Below are positions 50,725 to 60,000 of a stretch of DNA of 64,000 nt, one piece after another (positions within the stretch are counted from its first letter, which is position 1; each line of letters begins with the position of its first letter). The translations under genes and the position numbers were made by a program. The stretch comes from Blastopirellula sediminis. Lineage in GTDB: Bacteria > Planctomycetota > Planctomycetia > Pirellulales > Pirellulaceae. The notes under the pieces are model-generated. The model worked only from the letters and a program-made list of their open reading frames with translations, ran no database searches and was not told the DNA's origin. The DNA lies in contig NZ_JAJKFT010000010.1 of NCBI RefSeq assembly GCF_020966755.1, positions 310,001 through 374,000 of the forward strand, in the 5' to 3' direction.

Positions 50725-50787
50725 TCCCAAATAGGCCAAAAACTGGCTCATAGCAGGTAGTTTTACGGTCGTCGTTCGACTATTCTG

Positions 50788-50829
50788 AAGCTGCGTGGAG
50801 AGACGCTTTCTCGCCACGCAGCTTTTTCT
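50788..50829 (+). terminator. intrinsic terminator of PhoH-like gene
   Basis: AAGCTGCGTGG (50788-50798) pairs perfectly with CCACGCAGCTT (50814-50824) and is followed by TTTTCTTTT. It lies 63 bp past the stop of the PhoH-like gene and ahead of the esterase gene. Confidence 0.85.
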
Positions 50830-50859
50830 TTTCCCGCCGAAATTGCTAGAGACCCACCG

Positions 50860-52131
50860 ATGCGACTTCTCCTTTCGCTCTCTTTTGCGCTGACCCTAGC
50901 CATGCCGTCGTTCGCTCAAGACATCAAAGTTCTCTACGACGAAGCGGAACTTCCCAAGTTCACCTTGCCCGATCCGCTGGTCGCCCAGGACGGAACCAAA
51001 ATCACCACGCGTGAAGCGTGGGAAAAAATTCGTCGTCCCGAACTGTTGCAACTGTTTGAAACCGACGTCTACGGCAAAGCTCCCGCGGCGCCGCCGATTG
51101 CTAGCCGCGTGATCTCCGAGCGCGAAGTCTTCGGCGGCAAAGCGACCGAACGCCAAGTTCGCATCTTTCTGACCGGCAAAGAAGATGGCCCCTACGCCGA
51201 CTTGATCCTCTTCCTGCCGAAGAGCGACAAACCGGTTCCGGTCGTCACGGCTCTTAACTTCAAAGGCAATCATTCGCTCAGCGATGATCCGACGATTCCG
51301 CTGCCGCAGGGCTGGATGCGAAACATCGCCGCCGACGGCATCAAAAACCACACCGCGACCGAAGAGTCGCGTGGGGCAGCCAAGTCGCGCTGGCCGCTGG
51401 AGCGAATCCTTGATCGCGGCTATGCGGTTGCGACCGCTTACTATGGCGACATCGATCCCGACTTTGACGACGACTTCCAAAACGGCATTCACGCCGCCTT
51501 CAAAAAGGAAGGTCAAGCGAAGCCGGCCGCCGATGAGTGGGGCAGCATCGCTGGCTGGGCGTTTGGTTTGTCGCGCATCGCCGACTACCTGGAGCAGCAA
51601 GACGCGATTGATCATGAACGGATGATCGTCATGGGACACTCGCGACTCGGCAAGACTTCGCTCTGGGCTGGCGCTACCGATACTCGCTTCGACCTGGTGA
51701 TCTCCAATAACTCCGGTTGCGGCGGAGCGGCCCTCAGCCGACGTCGCTTCGGCGAATCGGTCCGTCGCATCAACACGTCGTTCCCCCATTGGTTCTGCGA
51801 CAACTTCCTGAAGTACAACGACAACGAAGACGCCTGTCCGGTCGATCAACACGAACTGATCGCGCTGATCGCCCCTCGTCCGGTCTTGATTTGCAGTGCC
51901 CAGGAAGACCAATGGGCCGATCCGCACGGTGAGTTCCTCTCGGGCTTGTACGCCGATCCGGTTTATCGCTTGCTTGGCACCGACGGCCTGGCGGCGACCG
52001 AAATGCCGCCGCTCGACAAGCTGATCAACAGTCGCATCGGCTACCGCATTCGCCCCGGCAAACATGACGTGACGCCGAGCGATTGGGAAGCGTATCTCGA
52101 TTTCGCCGACAAACAACTGGGCGGCAAGTAA
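50860..52131 (+). CDS. secreted CE15-like glucuronoyl esterase/alpha-beta hydrolase
   Basis: The 423-residue protein has a signal peptide (ends MPSFAQ) and an alpha/beta-hydrolase domain. The nucleophile Ser261 stands in IVMGHSRLGKTSLW, close to the CE15 motif GCSRxGK of glucuronoyl esterases, which cleave lignin-carbohydrate ester links at glucuronic acid side chains of xylan. The likely catalytic His is in RPGKHDVTPSDW near the C-terminus. The Ser motif with His before it (GHSR) rather than Cys is a variant. The gene leads a carbohydrate cluster with a XylR-like regulator downstream, which supports a role in plant or algal polysaccharide breakdown. Confidence 0.85.
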   Translation: MRLLLSLSFALTLAMPSFAQDIKVLYDEAELPKFTLPDPLVAQDGTKITTREAWEKIRRPELLQLFETDVYGKAPAAPPIASRVISEREVFGGKATERQVRIFLTGKEDGPYADLILFLPKSDKPVPVVTALNFKGNHSLSDDPTIPLPQGWMRNIAADGIKNHTATEESRGAAKSRWPLERILDRGYAVATAYYGDIDPDFDDDFQNGIHAAFKKEGQAKPAADEWGSIAGWAFGLSRIADYLEQQDAIDHERMIVMGHSRLGKTSLWAGATDTRFDLVISNNSGCGGAALSRRRFGESVRRINTSFPHWFCDNFLKYNDNEDACPVDQHELIALIAPRPVLICSAQEDQWADPHGEFLSGLYADPVYRLLGTDGLAATEMPPLDKLINSRIGYRIRPGKHDVTPSDWEAYLDFADKQLGGK

Positions 52132-52152
52132 CGCCTCACGGCAAAAGGTAGT

Positions 52153-53319
52153 ATGCGTCCTCGGGCCTCCACGCCGCACGTCGCATTGCTGATTGAAACC
52201 TCGCGCACCTATGGGCGCGAGTTGCTGCATGGCGTCCGCCAATACGTCGCCGAACGTGGCCCCTGGTCGCTGTTGGTCGAATCCCGTTCGCTCGAAACGC
52301 CTCCGCCGCCATGGCTTCCGGCGTGGCAAGGCAACGGCATTCTGACTCGCAGCGGTTCGCAACAGATGGCCGACGCCGTCGGCCGGGCCAAGCTGCCGAC
52401 GGTCGAACTTCGCTCGACGCGACTGAAGCATTCCTTTCCCTTCGTGGGCGTCGACAATCGCTCGCTCGGAAAACTGGTCGCCGAGCATTTCCTCAGCCGC
52501 GGCTTCCGGCACTTCGCCGTCTATCAACTTGGCGCCGAGGAATACTTCCAGCAGCGCTGCGAAAACTTCGTTCAGACCGTCGCTGACAACGGCTACGAAG
52601 CGTTGCGTTACCATCCTCGCAATCGCCGCGAACAGCCGACCGAGTGGGAACAGGCGCAGCAGGAGCTTGCCGATTGGGTGAGCAAGCTGCCGAAGCCGGT
52701 CGGCGTGATGGCCTGCACCGATCAGCTCGGCTTTTGGCTGCTCGACGCATGTCGACGGTGCGGCGCGACGGTCCCCGAAGAAGTCGCCGTCGTCGGAGTC
52801 GAGAATGACGCGTCGCTCTGCAGCATGGCCAGCACGCCGCTTTCGAGCGTCGAACTGAATGGCATGGCGGTCGGCTATCGCGCCGCAGAACTGCTCGAGC
52901 ATCTCATGCGCGGGGGCAAAGCTCCCAAAAAGCCGATCCTGATCCAGCCGCTCAGCGTCGTAACCCGCCAATCATCCGACATCGTTGCGGTCGACGATCC
53001 AGAGCTCGCGGCGGCTCTCCTCTTCATGCGCGAGAACGCTTGCCAAGGAGTCTCGGTCTCCGATGTTCTGAAGGCGGTCGCGATCTCGCGCAGTTCGCTC
53101 GAACGTGGTCTCCGCAAACTGCTCGGCCGTTCCCCCAACCAGGAACTGCTCCGGCTCAAACTGAATCGAGCCGAAGAGTTGCTGACGCATACCGACCTGA
53201 CGCTGGCCACGATCGGCGAGCGATGCGGCTTTCGCCGCACGCAACATCTGGCCGAAACGTTTCGCGAGTTCTATGGCGTTCCCCCGGGCCAGTATCGTCG
53301 CGAACGCCGGAAAACGTAG
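52153..53319 (+). CDS. XylR-like AraC-family transcription regulator with LacI-type sensor
   Basis: The 388-residue protein begins with a periplasmic-binding-like sensor (TPHVALLIETSRTYGRELLHGVRQY, VGVDNRSLGKLVAEHFLSRGFRHFAVY) as in LacI/GalR regulators, then an AraC-type double helix-turn-helix at the C-terminus (VSVSDVLKAVAISRSSLERGLRKLLG, TLATIGERCGFRRTQHLAETFREFYGVPP). This is the fold of XylR, which binds xylose and activates xylose genes. It starts 21 bp after the esterase gene and likely controls the cluster. No ligand residue can be named with certainty. A short AraC-only regulator is excluded by the sensor domain. Confidence 0.9.
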   Translation: MRPRASTPHVALLIETSRTYGRELLHGVRQYVAERGPWSLLVESRSLETPPPPWLPAWQGNGILTRSGSQQMADAVGRAKLPTVELRSTRLKHSFPFVGVDNRSLGKLVAEHFLSRGFRHFAVYQLGAEEYFQQRCENFVQTVADNGYEALRYHPRNRREQPTEWEQAQQELADWVSKLPKPVGVMACTDQLGFWLLDACRRCGATVPEEVAVVGVENDASLCSMASTPLSSVELNGMAVGYRAAELLEHLMRGGKAPKKPILIQPLSVVTRQSSDIVAVDDPELAAALLFMRENACQGVSVSDVLKAVAISRSSLERGLRKLLGRSPNQELLRLKLNRAEELLTHTDLTLATIGERCGFRRTQHLAETFREFYGVPPGQYRRERRKT

Positions 53320-53480
53320 TCTCCACGTCAGACGATCTGACAAAATAACGGAGGAACTCTACGCATTTGCGGATTGCAGGCGTCCGCCACTCCGGCGAGG
53401 ATAAGGGGGTCGCGTCATCCGCTGACGTCACTCATTGCCATGCTTCGCCCCCGTCCGATCTCGCCTACTCGGAGCCCTTC

Positions 53481-54776
53481 ATGCCCAAGCCGACCCTCCA
53501 TCGTCGTGACTGGATCACGCAAGTTTCCGCCGCGGCCTCTTCCGCCTTCGTTTTCGGCGGGCTCACCGCAGCGCGGGCCGACGAAAAGCCGCGCGACGCC
53601 AACTCGCGGATCGGCATCGGCGCGATCGGCCTCCGCTACCAAGGTTCGGTCATCACCGAAAAAGCGGCCGCGCACGGCGACATCGTCGCCTTGGCGGACG
53701 TTGATCGCGAGATCTTGGAAAAGGCGAACGGCGACTTCGGCGGAAAGTCGGCGCTGCTGGAAGACTACCGCGATCTCCTCTCGCGCGACGACGTTGACGT
53801 GGTGATGATCGGCACGCCGGACCATTGGCACTCGAAGATGGTGATCGACGCATGCCGCGCCGGCAAAGACGTCTACTGCGAAAAGCCGCTAACGCTCACC
53901 ATCGACGAAGGAAAGAAGATTCGCGATGTCGTTCGCGAAACCGGCCGCGTCGTTCAGGTCGGTTCGTGGCAGCGCAGCGACAGCCGTTTTCGGACCGCGG
54001 TCGAAATGGTCCGCCAAGGTTGGGTCGGCGATCTCCAGCGCGTCGATATCGTCCTCGGTAAGAACCAAACTGGCGGCCCCTTCGCCAAGCAGCCGGTTCC
54101 CAAGAATCTGAACTGGAATCTGTGGCAAGGCCAAACGCCTAACGTCGCTTACATCCCGGAACGTTGTCACTACACCTTCCGTTGGTGGTATGAATATAGC
54201 GGCGGCCAGATGACCGACTGGGGCGCCCACCACATCGACATCGGTCAGTGGGGCGCTGGCGCGCTGCCGGTCGAGATCGAAGGGACCGCCAAGATGCCCG
54301 ATGTCGTCGACGGCTACAACGTCGCAATCGACTATCACGTCCGCTACAAGCTCGACAACGGCGTTGAGATGACGGTCGCCGACAACGGCCGTAACGGCGT
54401 CATGTTCACCGGCGACAAAGGACGCATCTTCGTCAATCGCGGCTCGCTGGAAGGAGCTCCGACCGAAAAGAAGCTGCCACGGGAAGACTTCACGCTTTAC
54501 AACTTCGACAACCGTGAGCGTCCCGAACGGGCTGGCAAGCTCGACGCGATCATCAACCACATGGGGAACTTCTTCGACTGCGTCGCCGCCCGCAAGCTGC
54601 CGATCTCCGACATCGAAGGGCAACACCGCAGCGTCAGCACGTGCCACTTGGGGAACATCTCGATGAAGCTCGGTCGCAAGCTGACATGGGACCCGAAGAG
54701 CGAAACGTTCGTCGGCGACGACGAAGCGAACCAGCACCTCAGCCGCGAGCAACGCGCCGGTTTCGAAGTCGCCTAG
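53481..54776 (+). CDS. Tat-exported Gfo/Idh/MocA oxidoreductase
   Basis: The 431-residue protein has a twin-arginine-like signal (LHRRDWITQVSAAASSAFVFGG) and a Gfo/Idh fold: a Rossmann domain with IGIGAIGLRYQGS, DVVMIGTPDHWHSKM and CEKPLTLT, then a C-terminal beta domain with GGQMTDWGAHHIDIGQWG, containing the catalytic/substrate-facing His pair (AHHIDIG). Such exported oxidoreductases with a His-Asp dyad are abundant in planctomycetes and probably oxidise sugars in the periplasm with an unusual cofactor supply. The start at 53481 has GGAG about 10 bases before it. It is followed 29 bp later by the TIM-barrel gene. Confidence 0.9.
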   Translation: MPKPTLHRRDWITQVSAAASSAFVFGGLTAARADEKPRDANSRIGIGAIGLRYQGSVITEKAAAHGDIVALADVDREILEKANGDFGGKSALLEDYRDLLSRDDVDVVMIGTPDHWHSKMVIDACRAGKDVYCEKPLTLTIDEGKKIRDVVRETGRVVQVGSWQRSDSRFRTAVEMVRQGWVGDLQRVDIVLGKNQTGGPFAKQPVPKNLNWNLWQGQTPNVAYIPERCHYTFRWWYEYSGGQMTDWGAHHIDIGQWGAGALPVEIEGTAKMPDVVDGYNVAIDYHVRYKLDNGVEMTVADNGRNGVMFTGDKGRIFVNRGSLEGAPTEKKLPREDFTLYNFDNRERPERAGKLDAIINHMGNFFDCVAARKLPISDIEGQHRSVSTCHLGNISMKLGRKLTWDPKSETFVGDDEANQHLSREQRAGFEVA

Positions 54777-54805
54777 CCCGTTCACCTTTTCCGCGAGTCT
54801 CCATC

Positions 54806-55753
54806 ATGCCCCACTCACCGCTTATCAGTCGTCGCGGCTTTCACGCGCTGACGGCCGGCGCGATCGGCGCTGGCTTGGCCGGCGTTAGTCGCGCCGCCGA
54901 GAACGACGCTTCGTTCCACTTGAACTACATGCTCCCTTCCTGCATGTATGGCTACTCGAAGCTGGAAGAGATCTTGCCCGAGGCGAAAAAGATCGGCGCG
55001 ACGCATATTGACGTCTGGCCGAAGGTTCACGGCGATCAACGTGAACAAATCGAAGAAATGGGGGAAGAAAAGTTCGCCCAATTGCTTCAGCAGAACGACG
55101 TCAAGCTTGGCTGCGTTACGCAGTACAAGCTTGGCCCGTTCGGCTTACAAGATGAGATGCGGTTGGCCCAGCGCTTCGGTTGCCAACTGATGGTGACCGG
55201 CGGTTCCGGCCCCAAAGGCCTGGAAGGCGCCGAGCTAAAGAAAGCGGTCGGCGATTTTCTGGAGAAGATGAAGCCGCATCTCGAAGTCGCCGAGGAGACC
55301 GGCGTCACCATCGCGATCGAAAACCACGCCAACAACTTGATCGAGTCCCCCGACTCGCTCCGTTGGCTGCTGGAACTGCGTCCGTCGAAAAACCTGGCGA
55401 TCGCTCTCGCTCCGTATCATTTGCCGCAGGACGAAAAGTTCCTCGCCCAGCTGATTCATGAGTTGGCCGACGGTTTGCAGATGTTCTACGCATGGCAACA
55501 TGGGGACGGCGCCCATGATCCGATTCCGACCGAGCGGCAATTGTTGCAGATGCCTGGTCGCGGGCCGCTCGATTTCCAGCCGCTGATCGCCGCCCTGGCC
55601 GCGATACAATACCAAGGCTGGACCGAAGTTTTCATGCACCCCGTCCCCCGCGGCGTGCCGATTCTCCCCACCGTTTCAGAGACGACCGCCGAAATCGTTC
55701 GGGGTCGCAATTACTTGGACCACTTCGTCGCCCAGAGCGCCAAAGGGAAATAA
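54806..55753 (+). CDS. Tat-exported sugar phosphate isomerase/epimerase-like TIM-barrel protein
   Basis: The 315-residue protein has a twin-arginine-like signal (LISRRGFHALTAGAIGAGLAG) and a xylose-isomerase-like TIM barrel: GATHIDVWPKVHG, LGCVTQYKLGPFG, VTIAIENHANNLIESPDSL and TEVFMHPVPRG. The metal-binding Glu in TIAIENHANN and a His in the C-terminal part are typical of the AP-endonuclease-2/IolE-like isomerases. Its place after an exported Gfo/Idh protein is a common planctomycete pair. A sugar or polyol lyase/isomerase role is likely; the substrate is not known. The ATG at 54806 is chosen for the signal. Confidence 0.9.
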   Translation: MPHSPLISRRGFHALTAGAIGAGLAGVSRAAENDASFHLNYMLPSCMYGYSKLEEILPEAKKIGATHIDVWPKVHGDQREQIEEMGEEKFAQLLQQNDVKLGCVTQYKLGPFGLQDEMRLAQRFGCQLMVTGGSGPKGLEGAELKKAVGDFLEKMKPHLEVAEETGVTIAIENHANNLIESPDSLRWLLELRPSKNLAIALAPYHLPQDEKFLAQLIHELADGLQMFYAWQHGDGAHDPIPTERQLLQMPGRGPLDFQPLIAALAAIQYQGWTEVFMHPVPRGVPILPTVSETTAEIVRGRNYLDHFVAQSAKGK

Positions 55754-55754
55754 C

Positions 55755-56369
55755 GTGTCGAACAAAGTTCTCATCATCATCGGCGACGCGTCGGAGACGC
55801 TCGACACCCTCTACCCGTATTATCGATTGCAAGAAGGAGGCTACGAGCCGGTCGTCGCCGGGCCGGAAAAGCGTCTCTACCAGATGGTGATGCACGAGAT
55901 AAAGCCGGGCTGGACCATCACCAAAGAATGGGAAGGGTACACGCTCAACGCCGAGATCGCCTTCGCCGATATCGTGCCGGAAGACTACGCCGGGATCATG
56001 TTGAGCGGCGGCCGTGCGCCGGAATACATTCGCTACGATCAAAACCTGGTCAAAGCGACGCGCCACTTCGTCGAGTCGGGCAAGCCGGTCGCGTGCGTCT
56101 GCCACGGCGTCGAGATCTTGGCTTACGCCGACTGCGTGAAAGGGCGCCGCATGGCGACCGTGCCGAAGTGCAAGTTCGATCTCGAAGTGTGCGGCGGCAT
56201 CTTTGTGGACGAGGCGTGCGTCGTCGACGGCAACATCGTCAGCGGACGCACGTTCCACGACAACGGCCGCTACTTTGGCGCCTTCATGAAGCAGTTGGAC
56301 GAAGCCCGCGACCGAGAAGGGAGCGGAAGCGAAGCCGCTACTCCACTGGCCGCCAACGGACGTTGCTAA
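55755..56369 (+). CDS. DJ-1/PfpI family protein
   Basis: The 204-residue protein has the DJ-1/PfpI flavodoxin-like fold: KVLIIIGDASETLD at the start, a Glu-containing loop, YAGIMLSGGRAPEYIRYD, and the nucleophile cysteine C116 in PVACVCHGVEIL. The family covers proteases, glyoxalase III and amidotransferase-like hydrolases, so the role is open. It starts with GTG 1 bp after the TIM-barrel gene stop (55753, start 55755), tightly coupled to it. A terminator follows at 56388. Confidence 0.9.
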   Translation: MSNKVLIIIGDASETLDTLYPYYRLQEGGYEPVVAGPEKRLYQMVMHEIKPGWTITKEWEGYTLNAEIAFADIVPEDYAGIMLSGGRAPEYIRYDQNLVKATRHFVESGKPVACVCHGVEILAYADCVKGRRMATVPKCKFDLEVCGGIFVDEACVVDGNIVSGRTFHDNGRYFGAFMKQLDEARDREGSGSEAATPLAANGRC

Positions 56370-56387
56370 CGACCTCGCACATCGAAA

Positions 56388-56419
56388 AAAAACGCCGGCT
56401 CTGACTAGCCGGCGTTTTT
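56388..56419. terminator. bidirectional terminator between PfpI and DinB genes
   Basis: AAAAACGCCGGCT (56388-56400) pairs perfectly with AGCCGGCGTTTTT (56407-56419) around a 6-base loop, with an extended A-run on the left and T-run on the right. It lies between the convergent ends of the two genes. Confidence 0.9.
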
Positions 56420-56434
56420 CGTTTCTTGCGGCAG

Positions 56435-56935
56435 CTATTCGTCGCCGGACGGTCCATAGACCCCAGGGACCGGAACGTCGTTCAGCCGCAGATAAACGCG
56501 GAGCGTTGCGCGGTGATGGACCATGTGGCTCAGCGCCCATTTCCGCAGCGTGGCGCCTTTGGTCATGGTGAACATCACCTGGCCCCCCATCATGAACGCC
56601 CAGTCTTGCGAGAAAACCTCGTCCGGCGCGTTCTTCAGCACTTCTCGCGCGGTCCCCACGTTCTTGTCGAACAGCTCCAGGATTTCTTCGATCGACTCCA
56701 GACTTGGCGACTTCCAAGGAGTACCGTCAACCGGCGCGATGTCGAGCGAATCATGATTCAGCATGAACTCGATCCAGCTCGGAATATCGGCCAGGTGATT
56801 CGCATTCCAGCCGATCGTGTTCGACTTGTGGTGCGGTTTCCAGTTGAGCTTGTCATTCGGAATCGCTTCCAGCGTCTTGCGGGTCAGCGACATCTCTTCG
56901 TCAAACTCAGGCAACAAGGTTTCGGCAATCGTCAT
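56435..56935 (-). CDS. DinB family protein
   Basis: The 166-residue protein is a DinB-type four-helix bundle: MTIAETLLPEFDEEMSLTRKTLEAIP, NTIGWNANHLADIPSWIEFML, and the C-terminal LSHMVHHRATLRVYLRLNDVPVPGVYG. The putative metal-binding His residues are in WNANHLAD and in HMVHHR (two His). The family includes bacillithiol or mycothiol S-transferases and DNA-damage-inducible proteins; the role here is unknown. The ATG at 56935 begins the helix; upstream in-frame starts give a long low-likelihood extension. Confidence 0.9.
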   Translation of the reverse strand: MTIAETLLPEFDEEMSLTRKTLEAIPNDKLNWKPHHKSNTIGWNANHLADIPSWIEFMLNHDSLDIAPVDGTPWKSPSLESIEEILELFDKNVGTAREVLKNAPDEVFSQDWAFMMGGQVMFTMTKGATLRKWALSHMVHHRATLRVYLRLNDVPVPGVYGPSGDE

Positions 56936-57512
56936 CGATACTCTCCGTCTTGGAACGTCGCAGGAAGGGGAGAAAAGGACCGGCCTGCGCGGATCCGCAA
57001 GCCACCAACCACCAAGTGTACAAATTTGCACCTTTGTTACCAGGGGCTTGTGAGTGAACTCTTCACTTCCTAGGCAACATTTGCCACTGCGTTCGAATCG
57101 AACGATGCGAGTGCGAGCAAAAATCCTGAAAGTAGTTTTCTTCAAAACCGCTAGCAGTTCTCAAGCAAAACCTGGGTGCCTTTTCTCTCTTTCGGGTCAA
57201 CGCTCAAACCGCCGTCAGCGATCGCCAAATGGGGACCGGATTCTGACCGTCGCCTCTGATGCGACGCTGGCGCCATTTCTTTGCAAGAGAAATACGCCCC
57301 CTTATTTGCGAAAATCTAGTGAGGATTGTCGCAAATTCTCCCCAAAAACCAAAACCCAACTTGTCGACTTGCCGATCCATGGTGAGAATCGAAGGCGCCC
57401 TCTCCCACCGCTTCGATCGTCGACGAACCGTTCGCCAAACGTGCGATTTTGGCCGTCGACGACGCCCGCCTGAGAAGAACCTTCCACTATTAGTTGGGAT
57501 CTGTGATCGCAA
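56936..57512. other. 577-bp gene-free interval
   Basis: This interval separates the DinB and MFS genes, which are divergent, and should hold both promoters. I looked for hairpins, repeats and small frames with ribosome sites and found none that I would defend. Confidence 0.5.
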
Positions 57513-58814
57513 ATGGATGCGTCCGCTGCCGCTGCGTTTGAATCGTCTGTTGGACCTGCCGCAACCACTCCACAAAACACCGGCGCCGCGCTGGTCGCCT
57601 TGGGGCTGGGAAGCTTCGCCCTCGGTACCACCGAGTTCCTGCCGGTCGCCTTGTTGCCGACGATCGCCGGCGACCTGGAAGTCTCGCTGCCGGCCGCTGG
57701 CCTATTGGTCTCCGGCTATGCGATGGGAGTGACGCTGCTGACGCCGATCTTGTCGGCTCTCTTCTCCGGCTTGCCGCGCAAAGGGATGCTGATCAGCTTG
57801 ATGGCCCTCTTCTTCGTCACGAACATGGCGTGCGCCTTCGCGCCCAGCTACGGATTCCTGCTCGGCGTACGCTTCTTCACCGCGATCTCGCACGGCGTCT
57901 TCCTGGCGGCGGCGACCAACGTGGCGGCGAAACTGGTCGGCCGCGGGAAAGAAGCGCACGCAATCGGCGTCGTCTTCGCAGGACTTTCGATCGCGATGGC
58001 GACGATCGTTCCGCTCGGCTCCTTGCTCGGACAAACGCTTGGCTGGCGAATCGCCTTCGCGGGGACGGCGTTTCTCGGCTTGATCGCAACGATCGCGCAA
58101 GCTCGTTATTTGCCGAAGCTGCCCGCGCCGACCAAACGGATGACGCTGGCCGCTCAGGCCGCCGTAATGAAGCAACCGCGCGTGCTGCTCGCCTTGGGAA
58201 TGACCGCGATCGGCTATGCCGGCACGTTCGCCACGTTCACCTACATGACGGCGATCCTGGAAGAGATCTCCGGTTTCCATGCAGTCGCGGTAACGCTGAT
58301 CCTCGGCGTGATCGGGCTCTGCATTACTTTCGGCAACATCATCGGCGGCAAAGCGGCCGACCGAAAGATTTACCCGGCCTTGATGGGCCTGTTCTGCCTG
58401 GTCGTGGTCGGCATGATCGGCCTTTGGCTGGCGGCGCCCTTCAAGATCGCGATGATCGTCGCGGTGATCTTCTTTGGCATCTTCATGTTCAGCCCGGGCG
58501 CCGGACTCCAACTGTTGGCGGTCAATCAAGCTCGCCGCTGGACCCCAGGCGCCGTCGACGTCGCTGCCGGTTTGAACCAATCGGCCTTCAATCTTGGCAT
58601 CGCCTTGGGCGCTGTGATCGGCGGCCAGGTGGTCGCCTCGCCGCTTGGTCTGGGAGCAACGCCGTTGGTCAGCGCTGGCGTCGTCGTGTTGGCGATCGGC
58701 CTGATCGCGATTGGCTGGCGGATGGATCGCAACGTCGATCCGCAGCCGGAAGAAGTCGCCGTCGAACCGGAATCGGTACGCGTCATCGTCGAACCGGCGG
58801 CATCTGCCGGCTAG
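57513..58814 (+). CDS. MFS transporter, DHA1/AraJ-like drug or sugar efflux type
   Basis: The 433-residue protein has 12 predicted helices. The first is ALGLGSFALGTTEFLPVALLPTIAGDL, the conserved TM1 of the AraJ/SotB/YdhP branch of the drug:H+ antiporter-1 group, and the loop 2-3 motif follows (SALFSGLPRKGML). The final tail is acidic and cytoplasmic. Such exporters remove arabinose, other sugars or drugs; the ligand cannot be inferred. An ~25-residue disordered N-terminus (SAAAAFESSVGPAATTP) precedes TM1. The gene stands alone, next to rsfS convergently. Confidence 0.9.
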   Translation: MDASAAAAFESSVGPAATTPQNTGAALVALGLGSFALGTTEFLPVALLPTIAGDLEVSLPAAGLLVSGYAMGVTLLTPILSALFSGLPRKGMLISLMALFFVTNMACAFAPSYGFLLGVRFFTAISHGVFLAAATNVAAKLVGRGKEAHAIGVVFAGLSIAMATIVPLGSLLGQTLGWRIAFAGTAFLGLIATIAQARYLPKLPAPTKRMTLAAQAAVMKQPRVLLALGMTAIGYAGTFATFTYMTAILEEISGFHAVAVTLILGVIGLCITFGNIIGGKAADRKIYPALMGLFCLVVVGMIGLWLAAPFKIAMIVAVIFFGIFMFSPGAGLQLLAVNQARRWTPGAVDVAAGLNQSAFNLGIALGAVIGGQVVASPLGLGATPLVSAGVVVLAIGLIAIGWRMDRNVDPQPEEVAVEPESVRVIVEPAASAG

Positions 58815-58849
58815 GCGAATGTAACGCAGCCTGGATCGCCGGTTGCGAC

Positions 58850-59305
58850 CTAGAAGTGTTCGTCCGACTCAGCGGCCAAACGGGACGCTTCGTTGGCGGC
58901 CGGGTCGTGCAGCACCTTGCTGAGATCCAAGCGAGGCGCTTCGGCCCACAGATCTTCCAGCGAGAAGTAGTCGCGCGTCGGCTCGTCGAAGATGTGAATC
59001 ACGACGTCGCCGTAGTCGAGCAAAATCCAGCGCGAGTCGTCGTACCCTTCGCGACCGAGACGCGTATCACCCAGTTCTTTCTCGAACTTGTTGTCGATTT
59101 CGTCGCTGATCGCGTGCAACTGACGGCGGCTGGCGCCGGTGGCGATCACAAAGTAATCGAAGGCGGCCGTCAGCTTGCGCATGTCGAGGACGACGATGTT
59201 CTTCGCGCGATTTTCTTCCGCAACGACGGCGGCTGCATGGGCCAATTCCAGACTGCTAGCGGTCGTTTGCGAAGCGCGTTTTTTGGGGGAAGTCGTCTCC
59301 GACAC
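58850..59305 (-). CDS. rsfS: ribosome silencing factor RsfS (RsfA/Iojap)
   Basis: RsfS binds ribosomal protein L14 on the large subunit and blocks subunit joining during starvation. The 151-residue product has the Iojap core: ENRAKNIVVLDMRKLTAAFDYFVIATGASRRQLHAISDEI, GREGYDDSRWILLDYGDVVIHIFDEPTRDYFSLEDLW. An N-terminal ~30-residue low-conservation extension and a C-terminal tail (DEHF) are extra to the usual ~105. It is divergent from the rpmI-rplT operon. Confidence 0.95.
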   Translation of the reverse strand: MSETTSPKKRASQTTASSLELAHAAAVVAEENRAKNIVVLDMRKLTAAFDYFVIATGASRRQLHAISDEIDNKFEKELGDTRLGREGYDDSRWILLDYGDVVIHIFDEPTRDYFSLEDLWAEAPRLDLSKVLHDPAANEASRLAAESDEHF

Positions 59306-59681
59306 GTCGGTCCTCTGTAGGGGCTAAAAGCGAAACATCTGCGGAGGGAAAACGGCCGCGATCGTTCGAAAAGGGGCGTTTCCCAGTGCATGCATTCTAC
59401 TGACGATTGCGGGGTCGGCTAGACGCGACCCGCCAGGGAAAGGCGCAGTCCGCGGCCGAGAGGTTCGTTTGGAGGGGCAAGCGGGCAAAAATTCACGGAA
59501 GCAGGCAACGGCGACAAGCAGACGCAAGTGACTATAGCTGTTGGACTTACGAATCACCGCAGTTTACCGCGAACCGGCGGCGATTTTTTCGCTTCCCCCT
59601 TACGAAGTCGCCGAGAAGGGCGTACAATCTTGGGTTTTCGACCGTTTCCAAACCTTCCTTAGAGAGAAAGTGGGTCTAACG
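59306..59681. other. 376-bp upstream region of rpmI-rplT
   Basis: This interval lies between divergent rsfS and rpmI. It would contain the ribosomal-protein promoter and leader. In other bacteria this leader, upstream of infC or rpmI, binds L20 and controls the operon; I see no hairpin here strong enough to claim. The infC gene is not present here. Confidence 0.5.
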
Positions 59682-59885
59682 ATGCCAAAGATGAAGACGC
59701 ACAAGGGAACGAAGAAACGGTTCCGACTGACTGCCAAAGGTCACATCAAGCATCGCCAATGCGGCACCAGCCACTTGGCCACTCGCCTTTCGCCGAAGCG
59801 CACCCGCGGTCTCCGTGGCACCCGCGTGCTGGCCGAAGTGGACGAGCCGATGCTGATCAAAGCCCTGAACGGATACAGCTACTAG
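59682..59885 (+). CDS. rpmI: 50S ribosomal protein L35
   Basis: The 67-residue product is L35: MPKMKTHKGTKKRFRLTAKG, then IKHRQCGTSHLATRLSPKRTRGLRG, and a short C-terminus. L35 sits in the large ribosomal subunit near the tRNA exit region. The ATG at 59682 is the family start; a longer in-frame opening upstream gives no L35 sequence. It lies 115 bp ahead of rplT. In many bacteria infC precedes these two genes; here no infC is present, so this is a two-gene version. Confidence 0.97.
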   Translation: MPKMKTHKGTKKRFRLTAKGHIKHRQCGTSHLATRLSPKRTRGLRGTRVLAEVDEPMLIKALNGYSY

Positions 59886-60000
59886 TTAGCGATATCCTCG
59901 TCGGAATTGTGGATTCGAGTTTTTTTATTCCCAGTGCACGGGCAAAAACGCTTCGCCGCCAATTGAGCGAAGGGCCTAGTGGACGAAACGAGGTGACAAG

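Noticed and set aside
50896-52971. 691-codon minus-strand open frame
   Set aside because: It is antisense to the esterase and regulator genes, which have clear domains. No domain is seen in the minus-strand product.
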